Source of the DNA: JAFALK01 sp042701975
Lineage (GTDB): Bacteria > Pseudomonadota > Gammaproteobacteria > Burkholderiales > Burkholderiaceae_C
Reading direction: 5' to 3'
Assembly: GCA_042701975.1 (NCBI GenBank)
Contig: CP170561.1
Coordinates: 4,030,001 to 4,094,000, forward strand
DNA length: 64,000 nt
Shown: in pieces, positions 7,646-15,698 of the stretch
How the letters are laid out: each line of letters opens with the position of its first letter
How positions within the stretch are numbered: position 1 is the first letter of the stretch
Notes under the pieces: generated by a model
Seen by the model: the letters and a program-made list of their open reading frames with translations, nothing else
The model's database searches: none
Told to the model about the DNA's origin: nothing
Position numbers and translations under genes: made by a program

Positions 7646-8508
7646 CCTTCTTGCACGGTGGGGTAACGCAGGGCCAGGCCCAGTTCCTGGGTGAGCCGGC
7701 GGTTCGAAAGCCGGCGGGACTCGCTCATGAAAGTCAGCGAGACTGCAGAAATGGGCGACTCTCGACCTTCCGCCGCCGCCCGGGTGATGCGCGGCGGCCG
7801 CGGCAGCCCGCACAGGTCGGCGGCCAGGTCGAAGTAGTCGCCCATCAGCAGGTCGGTGCTGTCGCAGGCGTTCACCACGCGCTGCGGCAGACCCCGCCAC
7901 AGCGCCAGGGCGCAGGCCCGGGCCAGGTCGTCGGCGTGGATGTGGTTGGTGTAGACGTCGTCCCCGCGCGCCAGCACCGGCGTGCCGCGCAGCAGGCGTT
8001 CGCGCGGATGGCCGCCTTCGCGGTCGGCCGCGTAGATGCCCGGGATGCGCAGCAGCGTGACGCGGGTGCCAAAGCGGCGACCCAAGGCGCGCAGCTGCGA
8101 TTCGGCATCGACGCGGCGTTTGGCCCGATCCGTCCGCGGGTTCACGGCGCGCGTCTCGTCAACCAGTTCACCGCCGCAATCGCCATAGACGCCGGTGGTG
8201 CTGCCGTAGACCAGGCTGCGCGGCGCCCCGGCACGCGCCAACGCTTGAATCAGGTGTCGTGTGCGGCTGTCCTCAGGCCCGCTCGAAGGAGGTGGCGCCA
8301 GGTGCAGCACGGCATCGAAGCGGCCCAGGCGCCACAGCGTTGCGGGCGCATCAAGGTTGCCGATCAGCGGCGCAGCACCGGCGGCGCGCAGCTCGGACAC
8401 CCGATCGGGATTGGAAGTCAGCGCCGTGATTCGCCAACGCCGGCGCAGGAGCCGGAGCACCCGAAGACCGACGTCGCCACAGCCGATGATCAGGAGACTT
8501 GGACGCAT
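7624..8508 (-). CDS. NAD(P)-binding SDR/epimerase-like protein (YeeZ-like)
   Basis: A 294-residue extended/atypical short-chain dehydrogenase. The N-terminal Rossmann motif is LLIIGCGDVGLRV (about 5-17). The active-site region reads YGSTTGVYGD (about 101-110), the segment where extended SDRs carry their catalytic Tyr-containing signature, and the later NHIHADDLARAC (about 190-201) is typical of sugar-nucleotide epimerase relatives. The substrate is unknown. ATG 8508 is preferred to the adjacent in-frame TTG 8511. The gene lies 29 bp upstream of marR on the same strand and may share its transcript; the marR operator overlaps its stop codon. Confidence 0.78.
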   Translation of the reverse strand: MRPSLLIIGCGDVGLRVLRLLRRRWRITALTSNPDRVSELRAAGAAPLIGNLDAPATLWRLGRFDAVLHLAPPPSSGPEDSRTRHLIQALARAGAPRSLVYGSTTGVYGDCGGELVDETRAVNPRTDRAKRRVDAESQLRALGRRFGTRVTLLRIPGIYAADREGGHPRERLLRGTPVLARGDDVYTNHIHADDLARACALALWRGLPQRVVNACDSTDLLMGDYFDLAADLCGLPRPPRITRAAAEGRESPISAVSLTFMSESRRLSNRRLTQELGLALRYPTVQEGLQAPII

Positions 8509-8531
8509 CAATTCAGTGTAGGCTCGTTCGG

Positions 8532-10007
8532 ATGAACACCTTGCCCGCCGTGCACCTGTGCATCGTTCAGCCTGCGAGCTATGTGCACTCGCTGGGCTTC
8601 ATCGACCAGGCGCGCTACTTCCGCTACCAGTTCCGCCAGCTCGGTGCCCAGGTGAGCATCGCCAAGAACCGCTTGCGGCACGATGCGGTGAACGTGATCT
8701 TTGGCGCCCACCTGGGTTTCGATGCCGCCCAGACTCGGCGTTATGCCTGTGTCTTCGTGCAGCTGGAGCAACTGGGCCAGGGCGGCGCGAATCTGCGCCC
8801 CGACTACCTCCGCCTGTTGCAGCAGGCCGCGGTGATCGATTACGACGCCGACAACCTTGCCGCCTATGCCAGCGCGCCGCAGGATGTGCCGCTGGTGAGC
8901 TTCCAGCACGCGCCTTACCTCAAGCCCATCGACGGTGGCATCCCGCTGGAGGAGCGTCCGATCGACCTGCTCTTCATCGGCAGCATGAACGACCGCCGCC
9001 GCGCCTGGCTGGACCGCGTCGAAGCCTGCAGCCGTGTGGTCTCGCTCTTTGATTCGGCGCTGTACGCGCAAGAGCGCGACGACTTCATCCGCCAGGCCAA
9101 GTCGGTGGTGAACTGCCACTTCTACGAAAGCGCCCGCTTCGAGCAGGCCCGCGTGGCGCATTGTTTGTCGCTGGGCACGCCGGTGATTTCGGAGCGCACC
9201 GACCAGACGCGGCCGCACGCTGCCTTCGAGGACTGCGTGCTGTGGCTGCAGGGCGATCAGCTGGAGCAGTTCTTCACCGAGGACTTCGACACGCCGACCT
9301 ACTTCGACTTCGCCCGCGCAGCCCTGCACCACTTCGAGCGCGCCAACCCGATCGAAGCCTATGCAGACGCACTGGCCTTCGTCGCCGGCTATGGGCGCGT
9401 GCATCACCAGCACCGGCCGACCGAGCCATGGCGGCCGGAACGCGTGAACCTCGGCTCGGGCCGCGACTACAAGGCCGGCTGGCTGAACATCGACATCCTG
9501 GACCGCGCGATGCCCGATCTGGTGCTCGATCTGTCGGCGCCGCTGCAATTGCCCCTGCGCGCGGATGCGCCGCGCTCCGGCCCGATCGAGCTGAGTGAAG
9601 AGAGCCTGGACCTCATCTACGCCAACAACGTGCTGGAGCACGTGCCCGACCTGCCCGGCCTGATGAGCAACTGCCTGCGCCTGCTGAAGACCGGCGGCGA
9701 GTTCCAGATCGAGGTGCCCTACGAGCGCGCCCTGTCGGCCTGGCAGGACCCGACCCACGTGCGGGCCATGAACGAGAACTCCTGGCTCTACTACACCGAC
9801 TGGTTCTGGTACTTGGGCTGGTTCGAGCACCGCTTCGAGCTCACGCAATCGAGCTGGCTCGATGCCCAGCTCCGCGTTTGCGAGCAGGCCGATGCCGCCT
9901 TCATGCGCGTCACGCTGACCAAGGTGTCGACGACGCCGCGCGAGCGCACCACGGCGCGCACCATGCAGGCGGATCTGCGCCTGCCGGACGACGATCCGGC
10001 CCCTTGA
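8532..10007 (+). CDS. Glycosyltransferase-like / SAM-methyltransferase fusion protein
   Basis: A 491-residue two-domain protein. The N-terminal half (about 1-275) contains IDLLFIGSMNDRRRAWL (about 147-163) and FEQARVAHCLSLGTPVISE (about 206-224), the pattern of CgeB/YkvP-like family-1 glycosyltransferases with a conserved Glu after a helix. The C-terminal half (about 298-480) is a class I methyltransferase of the COG4627-like group: RVNLGSGRDYKAGWLNIDI (motif I, about 300-318), LIYANNVLEHVPD (about 361-373) and LLKTGGEFQIEVP. No signal peptide or membrane segment is seen. It begins 23 bp from the divergent SDR gene. It may modify a cell-surface glycan, but that is inference; no glycan cluster surrounds it. 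Confidence 0.75.
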   Translation: MNTLPAVHLCIVQPASYVHSLGFIDQARYFRYQFRQLGAQVSIAKNRLRHDAVNVIFGAHLGFDAAQTRRYACVFVQLEQLGQGGANLRPDYLRLLQQAAVIDYDADNLAAYASAPQDVPLVSFQHAPYLKPIDGGIPLEERPIDLLFIGSMNDRRRAWLDRVEACSRVVSLFDSALYAQERDDFIRQAKSVVNCHFYESARFEQARVAHCLSLGTPVISERTDQTRPHAAFEDCVLWLQGDQLEQFFTEDFDTPTYFDFARAALHHFERANPIEAYADALAFVAGYGRVHHQHRPTEPWRPERVNLGSGRDYKAGWLNIDILDRAMPDLVLDLSAPLQLPLRADAPRSGPIELSEESLDLIYANNVLEHVPDLPGLMSNCLRLLKTGGEFQIEVPYERALSAWQDPTHVRAMNENSWLYYTDWFWYLGWFEHRFELTQSSWLDAQLRVCEQADAAFMRVTLTKVSTTPRERTTARTMQADLRLPDDDPAP

Positions 10008-10037
10008 AGCCGCTCGCATAAAATTCCGCGGATCCAA

Positions 10038-10060
10038 GGCCCGCATGTCGGGCCCTCTTT
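10038..10060 (+). terminator. Weak hairpin terminator
   Basis: GGCCCG (10038-10043) pairs with CGGGCC (10049-10054) over a 5-base loop, followed by CTCTTT. It lies between the fusion gene and the ferredoxin reductase gene and may be a terminator or attenuator. Confidence 0.45.
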
Positions 10061-10079
10061 ACGTCGGAAGAATGCATTC

Positions 10080-11105
10080 ATGAGCTTCAAGATCCAGGTC
10101 CAGCCCAGCGGCCGCGAGTACACCACCGAGGGCGATGAGACCCTGCTGGCTGCGGCCATCCGCCAGGGCGTGGGCCTGCCCTATGGCTGCAAGGACGGCG
10201 CCTGCGGCTCCTGCAAGAGCAAGCTGCTCGACGGCACCGTCGTGCACGGCCCGCACCAGCCCAAGACGCTGACGCCCGAGGAAGAAGCCGCCGGCATGGT
10301 GCTGACCTGCTGCGCCCGCCCGCAAACCGATTGCACGCTGGAAGCGCGCACCGTGCCCGGCGCCGGCGAGTTCGCCGTGCTGAAGTTGCCCTGCCGCGTC
10401 ACCACCCTCGACAAACCCGCGGCCGACGTCGCCGTGCTGAAACTGCAGCTCGCGGCCCAGCAGAACTTCCAGTTCCATGCCGGCCAGTACGTGGAGTTCA
10501 TCCTGCGCGACGGCGCCCGCCGCTCCTACAGCATGGCCAATGCCCCCCACAACCTGGGCACGCCGCCGGCCATCGAGCTGCACATCCGCCACATGCCCGG
10601 CGGCAAGTTCACCGATCACGTCTTCGGCGCTCTGAAGGAAAAGGACATCCTGCGCATGGAAGGCCCGTTCGGTAGCTTCTTCCTGCGCGAGGACAGCGAC
10701 AAGCCCATGGTGCTGCTGGCCAGCGGCACGGGCTTTGCGCCGATCAAGGCCATCATCGAGCGCATGCAGCACCTGGGCCTCACTCGCCCGGCCGTGCTGT
10801 ACTGGGGCGCGCGCAAGGAAAGCGATCTCTACCTCAAGGCCTGGGCCGCGGAGGCGGCGGCAAGCATGCCCAACCTGAGCTTCGTGCCGGTGCTGTCCGA
10901 ACCCGAAGCCGGCTGGACCGGCCGCACGGGCTTTGTGCACCAGGCGGTGATGGCCGATCTGCCCGACATGTCGGGCCACCAGGTCTATGCCTGCGGCGCA
11001 CCGGTGATGGTCGATTCGGCGCATCGCGATTTCGTGGCGCAGTGCGGCCTGCCGGACGACGAGTTCTATGCGGACTCGTTCACTTCGGAAGCCGACAAGC
11101 ACTGA
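10080..11105 (+). CDS. 2Fe-2S ferredoxin-FAD-NAD(P)H reductase (CDP-glucoseen reductase type)
   Basis: A 341-residue electron-transfer protein. The N-terminal plant-type ferredoxin domain has Cys37-x4-Cys42-x2-Cys45 (CKDGACGSC) and Cys77 as 2Fe-2S ligands. It is followed by an FNR-like FAD domain (RRSYSMAN, about 140-147) and an NAD-binding domain (LLASGTGFAPIKAI, about 213-226; YACGAPVMV near 302). Such proteins pass electrons from NAD(P)H to an oxygenase or dehydrase. Annotation as CDP-6-deoxy-delta-3,4-glucoseen reductase is by similarity only; no dehydrase partner is present, whereas a 2OG-Fe oxygenase follows 6 bp downstream. 2OG enzymes do not normally need a reductase, so a direct pairing is uncertain. 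Confidence 0.85.
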   Translation: MSFKIQVQPSGREYTTEGDETLLAAAIRQGVGLPYGCKDGACGSCKSKLLDGTVVHGPHQPKTLTPEEEAAGMVLTCCARPQTDCTLEARTVPGAGEFAVLKLPCRVTTLDKPAADVAVLKLQLAAQQNFQFHAGQYVEFILRDGARRSYSMANAPHNLGTPPAIELHIRHMPGGKFTDHVFGALKEKDILRMEGPFGSFFLREDSDKPMVLLASGTGFAPIKAIIERMQHLGLTRPAVLYWGARKESDLYLKAWAAEAAASMPNLSFVPVLSEPEAGWTGRTGFVHQAVMADLPDMSGHQVYACGAPVMVDSAHRDFVAQCGLPDDEFYADSFTSEADKH

Positions 11106-11111
11106 GCCGCG

Positions 11112-11840
11112 ATGTTCACGCCGCCCTACGTCGCCGCTGATCGTTTCGAGAGCCAGCTCGCAGCACTGGGGCATGCGGTCGTCTCGCCGTCGACGGTCCA
11201 GCGCTCGTTCAACCTGGAGGCCGAACAACTCGCCGCCCTGCCCGGCTTCTGGAACGACCTGCCGGCCGACGCCTACCTCAAGGATGGCGGCCGCTATCGC
11301 TTCCGCCGACACAGCTGCTTTGTGGCCGATGGCGACAAGCTCACGCAAGCGCCGCACCGCGCCCACTGGCAGCCGCTGGACTACAACGCCCTGCACGGCG
11401 GCATCGAGCGCATGTTCGAGCCGCTTGCGCCCACCATGTGTGCCCTGCCCGGCTGGCAAGGCCTGCTGCTGGGTCTGGCCGGCGTGGCCACGGAGCTCAA
11501 GGGCGCGCGGCCCTGGTTCATCGAGGCCCATGCCTTTCGCATCGACACCGCCAGCGGTATCGGACGCCCGACGCCCGAAGGCGCGCACCGCGACGGCGTC
11601 GATCTGGTGGCCGTCTTCCTTGTCGATCGCCACGCGATCAAGGGTGGCGAGTCGCGCGTGTTCGAGGCGCAAGGCCCGAACGGCCAGCGCTTCACCATGA
11701 CCGAGCCCTGGACCCTGCTGCTGCTGGACGACGAGCGCGTCATCCACGAAACCACGCCGATCCAGCCCGAGGGCACGGCGCCAGGCCACCGCGACACGCT
11801 GGTGATCACGCTGAGGGCCGGCGGCTTCCAGGGCCCCTGA
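11112..11840 (+). CDS. 2OG-Fe(II) dioxygenase (PF10014-like)
   Basis: A 242-residue protein resembling the 2OG-Fe_Oxy_2 family, which includes free-amino-acid hydroxylases such as isoleucine dioxygenase. The Fe ligands are readable as PTPEGAHRDGVDLVAVF (HRD supplies His and Asp, about 155-171) and the distal VIHETTP (about 213-219); the 2-oxoglutarate-binding arginine is in HRDTLVITLR near the C-terminus. The start ATG lies 6 bp after the ferredoxin reductase stop, suggesting one transcript. The next gene downstream is a Leu/Glu-type amino-acid dehydrogenase. A small-molecule amino-acid hydroxylase is the favoured inference. Confidence 0.78.
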   Translation: MFTPPYVAADRFESQLAALGHAVVSPSTVQRSFNLEAEQLAALPGFWNDLPADAYLKDGGRYRFRRHSCFVADGDKLTQAPHRAHWQPLDYNALHGGIERMFEPLAPTMCALPGWQGLLLGLAGVATELKGARPWFIEAHAFRIDTASGIGRPTPEGAHRDGVDLVAVFLVDRHAIKGGESRVFEAQGPNGQRFTMTEPWTLLLLDDERVIHETTPIQPEGTAPGHRDTLVITLRAGGFQGP

Positions 11841-11923
11841 ACCGGCATTGCTCCACGCTTGATGCAGCAAAGGCATGACCCCATGCCGCGCGTCCCAGCG
11901 ACCCCTCTTTAAACTTCGAACCT

Positions 11924-11951
11924 GCCTGCGCCACAAGCGCGGGCATTTTTT
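11924..11951 (+). terminator. Terminator or attenuator before the Leu dehydrogenase gene
   Basis: GCCTGCGC (11924-11931) pairs with GCGCGGGC (11937-11944), one T-G wobble, loop CACAA, followed by six T in 11946-11951. It lies 31 bases before the ATG of the dehydrogenase, so it could end the upstream transcript or attenuate the downstream one. Confidence 0.65.
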
Positions 11952-11982
11952 CATTCACTTCTGCACCACGAGTGCCCCAAGC

Positions 11983-13086
11983 ATGAACGCCATGACCGAC
12001 CTCGCCCGCGCGCTGTCCTCGCAAGAGAGCAGCATCCCGACCTCCCTCTTCGGCCTGCCCGACCAAGCCCCGCACGAGCGCGTACTGCTGGCCGCCGATG
12101 AAGCGACCGGCCTGAAGGCGATCATTGCCGTTCACAGCACCGCACGCGGCCCGGCCTTCGGCGGCTGCCGGTTCTGGAGCTATGACAACGAGCTGGCGGC
12201 CATGAACGATGCGCTGCGCCTGTCGCAAGGCATGAGCCTGAAGAACGCCCTGTCCGACCTGCCCTTCGGCGGCGGCAAGGCCGTGATCATCAAGCCGGCC
12301 GAGATCAAGGACCGTGCAGCCCTGTTCGCCGCCTTCGGCCGTGCCGTGCAATCGCTGGATGGCGCGTACATCACCGCGGAAGACGTGGGCACGACCACGG
12401 CCGACATGCTCGGCATGCAGAAGGTCACGAGTTATGTGAGCGGCATCCCGCGCGAAGGCAGCTTTGGCGGCGACCCCAGCCCCAAGACCGCCTGGGGCGT
12501 GTTCGTCTCCATCGAAGCCGGCGTCAAGGCCGTGCTGGGCCGCAACAGCGTGGAAGGCGTGCGCGTGGCCCTGCAAGGCCTGGGCGCCGTGGGCTGGCAT
12601 CTGGCCGAGTTCTTGCACCGCGCCGGCGCCAAGCTGGTCGTGGCTGACGTGGACGCCGCCAAGGTCGAGCGCGCACGTGTGCAGTTCGGCGCCACGGTCG
12701 TCGGCGTGAACGAGATTCTCGCTGCCGAGGTCGACGTGCTCGCGCCCTGCGCCCTGGGCGCCTCGCTGAACACGAACAGCATCCCGACGCTCAAGGCCCG
12801 CATCGTCTGCGGCGCCGCCAACAACCAGCTGGCCACGGTGGCCGACGGTGATGCACTGCAGCAGCGCGGCATCGTCTACCTGCCCGACTACCTGGTGAAC
12901 GCCGGCGGCATCATCTCGGTGGCCCGCGAGTTCCGTGGCGAAGGCGAGGAAATGGCCGTCATGACGGAAGTCACCCGCATCGCCGACCGCGTGACCGAGC
13001 TGCTCGACCGCGTGAAGTCCAGCGGCCAGACCCCGGCCCGTGCGGCCGATGACTGGGCCCGTTCCAAGCTGGTGAAACCGCTGTAA
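11983..13086 (+). CDS. Leu/Glu/Phe/Val dehydrogenase family protein
   Basis: A 367-residue NAD-dependent amino-acid dehydrogenase of the leucine/valine dehydrogenase type, catalysing reversible oxidative deamination of a branched-chain or aromatic L-amino acid. Visible are the substrate loop AFGGCRFW (about 58-65), the glycine-rich PFGGGKAVI with catalytic Lys (about 94-102; a second Lys at 87), AEDVGTTTADM, and the Rossmann motif LQGLGAVGWHLAEF (about 203-216). ATG 11983 (MNAMTDLARAL) is chosen over upstream in-frame codons because it follows the hairpin at 11924. The length matches Leu-DH (about 360) better than GluDH (about 420). Substrate preference cannot be read. Confidence 0.85.
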   Translation: MNAMTDLARALSSQESSIPTSLFGLPDQAPHERVLLAADEATGLKAIIAVHSTARGPAFGGCRFWSYDNELAAMNDALRLSQGMSLKNALSDLPFGGGKAVIIKPAEIKDRAALFAAFGRAVQSLDGAYITAEDVGTTTADMLGMQKVTSYVSGIPREGSFGGDPSPKTAWGVFVSIEAGVKAVLGRNSVEGVRVALQGLGAVGWHLAEFLHRAGAKLVVADVDAAKVERARVQFGATVVGVNEILAAEVDVLAPCALGASLNTNSIPTLKARIVCGAANNQLATVADGDALQQRGIVYLPDYLVNAGGIISVAREFRGEGEEMAVMTEVTRIADRVTELLDRVKSSGQTPARAADDWARSKLVKPL

Positions 13087-13112
13087 TTCCCCTGGTTGAT
13101 CCTGCATCAATC

Positions 13113-13153
13113 AAGGCCCGAAGCCTGCTAGTCTTCGGGCCTTATGTTTTTTG
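13113..13153 (+). terminator. Strong terminator after the Leu dehydrogenase gene
   Basis: A perfect 11-bp stem AAGGCCCGAAG (13113-13123) / CTTCGGGCCTT (13133-13143) with a 9-base loop is followed by ATGTTTTTTG. The tract of T overlaps the first codons of the longest frame of the next gene. Confidence 0.85.
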
Positions 13154-13161
13154 CGCGGCCC

Positions 13162-14163
13162 TTGAATCGACGTCAGCTGCTGGCCACCGGTGGCGCGGGC
13201 GCACTGCCGGCCTGGGCGCAGCCCCAACAGCAACTGCAGCCTGCAGCGCCGCGCGGCATCCGTCTGGTGGTGCCCTTCGCGCCCGGCGGCGTGATCGACG
13301 CACTGGCCCGCCCACTGGCCGACCGCGTGCAGGAGCGGCTCGGGCCGCTGTACGTTGACAACATTGCCGGCCTGCGCGGCAGCACCGGTGCGGCCTTCGT
13401 GGCCAAGTCCAAGCCCGATGGCAACACGCTGCTGATCAGCTCGGTCGTCACCCAGGCCATCAATCCATGGATCGGCGCCGGCAAGCTCTACGACCCGATC
13501 CAGGACTTCACGCCCATCGCCTTGCTGGCGCGCATTCCCAACGTGCTGGTGGTGAACGTTGACGTGGCGCGGCGCCTCTCGCTCAACAGCGTGCAGGACC
13601 TCGTGATGTACGCGCGCTCGCACCCCGGCCGGCTCACCTATGACTCGGTCGGCATGGGCACGACGGGCCACCTGGCCGCTGAATTGTTCAGGGAGCGCAC
13701 GGGCACGCAGATCAACCACCAGCCCTACGCTGGCGTGAACGCCGCGCTCAAGGCCTTGCTGGCCGGCGAGGTAGATTTCAGTTTCCAGAACCTCTCCGCC
13801 AGTGCGGCCGACATCCGCGCCGGCCGGCTCAAGGCCCTGGCCGTGAGCTCGCTGTGGCGTTCGACGGACCTGCCCGAGGTGCCAACGTTGAACGAGAGCC
13901 CCGCGGCCCTGGGCCTGTCGGGCTTCGACGTGAGCATCTGGATCGGCCTCTTCGGCCCTGCCGGCCTGCCGCGAGAACTCACGCAACGGATCAATGCGGC
14001 GTTTGGTGACGCGCTGAGTTCACCCGGCCTGCGCGAACGGCTGCGGGCCTTGAAGGCCGAGCCCTCGCCGAGCACGCCGGAGCAGCTCGCCGCGCTGCTG
14101 AAGGTCGATCTGGCGCGCTACCGGCCGCTGGCGCAGCGGTCGCGCGCGCAACTCACCGAGTAA
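13162..14163 (+). CDS. Bug-family tripartite tricarboxylate transporter receptor
   Basis: A periplasmic solute-binding protein of the Bug (TctC) family, very numerous in Burkholderiales. It has an export signal with twin-arginine-like NRRQLLATGGAGALPAWA, then the typical IRLVVPFAPGGVIDALARPL, GSTGAAFVAKSKPDG, and GTTGHLAAELF ... QPYAGVNAALKALLAGEVD. Mature length about 310 is normal. The longest frame starts at ATG 13144, but those codons are the terminator stem end and T-tract. TTG 13162 gives MNRRQLLATGG, a typical Bug start, and is preferred. The ligand is unknown; no TctA/TctB membrane genes are nearby, as is usual for orphan Bug receptors. Confidence 0.85.
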   Translation: MNRRQLLATGGAGALPAWAQPQQQLQPAAPRGIRLVVPFAPGGVIDALARPLADRVQERLGPLYVDNIAGLRGSTGAAFVAKSKPDGNTLLISSVVTQAINPWIGAGKLYDPIQDFTPIALLARIPNVLVVNVDVARRLSLNSVQDLVMYARSHPGRLTYDSVGMGTTGHLAAELFRERTGTQINHQPYAGVNAALKALLAGEVDFSFQNLSASAADIRAGRLKALAVSSLWRSTDLPEVPTLNESPAALGLSGFDVSIWIGLFGPAGLPRELTQRINAAFGDALSSPGLRERLRALKAEPSPSTPEQLAALLKVDLARYRPLAQRSRAQLTE

Positions 14164-14185
14164 GCAACACCGCTGAATCCGGGCG

Positions 14186-14902
14186 TTATTCGCCCAGATA
14201 TGCGGCGCGCACCTTCGGATCGGCCAGCAGCTCGCTGCCCGCGCCGCTCATCGTGATCTCGCCGCTGTCCATCACGTAGCCGCGGTTGGCCAGTTGCAAC
14301 GCACGGCTGGCGTTCTGCTCGACGAGCAGCACGGTCACGCCCTGGCCATGGATGTCGTTCACCACCTCGAAGATCTTGTCCACCATGATGGGCGAGAGGC
14401 CCATCGAAGGCTCGTCCAGGAGCAGCAGCTTCGGCCGGGCCATCAGCGCGCGGCCCATGGCCAGCATCTGCTGCTCGCCGCCGCTCATGGTGCCGGCCAA
14501 CTGTGCGCGGCGCTCCTTGAGGCGCGGAAACAGGGCGAAGACCTTGTCGATGTCGGCCTCGATCTCGGCCTTGTCCTTGCGGATGTAGGCACCCATCATC
14601 AGGTTCTCGGTGATGGTCATGCGGGTGAAGGTGCCGCGGCCTTCGGGCACCATCACCAGGCCCTGGCGGACCAGATCCCAGGCGCCTTGGCCGGCGATGG
14701 GCTTGCCCATGAATTCCACCGTGCCGCCCGCAACGGGCTGCAAGCCGGTGACGGCCTTGAGCGTGGTGGTCTTGCCCGCGCCGTTGGCGCCGATGAGGCT
14801 GACCAGTTCGCCCTCGCGCACCTCGAAGCTCACGCCCTTGACGGCCTGGATGCCGCCATAGGCCACTGCGAGGCTGCTGACTTTGAGAATCGACGTCGTC
14901 AT
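14186..14902 (-). CDS. livF: Branched-chain amino-acid ABC transporter ATPase LivF
   Basis: A 238-residue ABC ATPase, the usual LivF length. Walker A GANGAGKTTT (about 38-47), the signature MSGGEQQMLAMGRALM (about 139-154), and Walker B LLLLDEPSMGLSP (about 158-170, with Ser where many have Glu-adjacent variation) are readable, as is the LivF-typical LVEQNASRAL (H-loop region). It works with LivG as the ATPase pair powering import of leucine, isoleucine, valine or related compounds (amides, urea or aromatic acids in some paralogues). Last gene of livHMGF; its start is 1 base after the livG stop. Confidence 0.92.
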   Translation of the reverse strand: MTTSILKVSSLAVAYGGIQAVKGVSFEVREGELVSLIGANGAGKTTTLKAVTGLQPVAGGTVEFMGKPIAGQGAWDLVRQGLVMVPEGRGTFTRMTITENLMMGAYIRKDKAEIEADIDKVFALFPRLKERRAQLAGTMSGGEQQMLAMGRALMARPKLLLLDEPSMGLSPIMVDKIFEVVNDIHGQGVTVLLVEQNASRALQLANRGYVMDSGEITMSGAGSELLADPKVRAAYLGE

Positions 14903-14903
14903 A

Positions 14904-15698
14904 TCAATGGTGTCCGGCGCCGAGATAGGCCTCGATCACTTGCGGATTGGATTGCACCTCGGCCGGCGTGCCAGCGGCGATGGGCTTGCCGTAGTCGAGC
15001 ACGGTCACGCGGTCGCACAGGCCCATGACCAGCTTCACGTCATGCTCGATCAGCAGGATGGTGCGGCCGTCCTTGCGGATGCGGTCGATCAGCTCGCGCA
15101 GCACGACCTTCTCGGTGGCGTTCATGCCGGCGGCAGGCTCGTCCAGCGCGATCAGCTGCGGATCGGTGGCCAGGGCACGGGCGATTTCGAGCCGGCGCTG
15201 GTCGCCGTAGCTCAGCGTGCGGGCCTTGTACTCGGCGAGGTGGCCGATGCCGACGTAATCGAGCAGCTCGCGCGCACGTGCCGTGATGGCCGCTTCCTCG
15301 GCCTTGAAGCCGGGCGTGCGGAACACAGCGCCGATCAGACCCGAGTGGCTGCGCACATGGCGACCGACCATGACGTTCTCGAGCGCCGTCATGTCGGCGA
15401 AGAGGCGGATGTTCTGGAAGGTGCGCGCGATGCCGGCCCTCGCCACCTGGTGCACAGCCTGCGGCTTGTAGACCTTGCCGCCCAGCTCGAAGCGGCCGGC
15501 ATCCGGTGTGTACAGACCGGTGATGACGTTGAAGAAGGTCGTCTTGCCGGCGCCGTTCGGGCCGATCAGGCCGTAGACCTGGCCGCGCTCGATACGCAGG
15601 CCTACGTCCGACAGGGCCTGCAGGCCGCCGAAGCGCTTGGAGACGCCCGAGACCTCCAGCACCACGGCGCTGGCGTTGCTGTTGTTGCTGCTGCTCAT
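14904..15698 (-). CDS. livG: Branched-chain amino-acid ABC transporter ATPase LivG
   Basis: A 264-residue ABC ATPase. It has Walker A GPNGAGKTTFFN (about 43-54), the LivG-specific RTFQNIRLFADMTALENVMVG (about 92-112, quoted in part), the signature LSYGDQRRLEIARAL and Walker B LIALDEPAAGMN. The N-terminus carries a run of Ser/Asn from AGC/AAC codons (MSSSNNSNASA) that is a low-complexity extension. It pairs with LivF. Start ATG 15698 directly abuts the livM stop (15699-15701), so translation is coupled. Confidence 0.92.
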   Translation of the reverse strand: MSSSNNSNASAVVLEVSGVSKRFGGLQALSDVGLRIERGQVYGLIGPNGAGKTTFFNVITGLYTPDAGRFELGGKVYKPQAVHQVARAGIARTFQNIRLFADMTALENVMVGRHVRSHSGLIGAVFRTPGFKAEEAAITARARELLDYVGIGHLAEYKARTLSYGDQRRLEIARALATDPQLIALDEPAAGMNATEKVVLRELIDRIRKDGRTILLIEHDVKLVMGLCDRVTVLDYGKPIAAGTPAEVQSNPQVIEAYLGAGHH

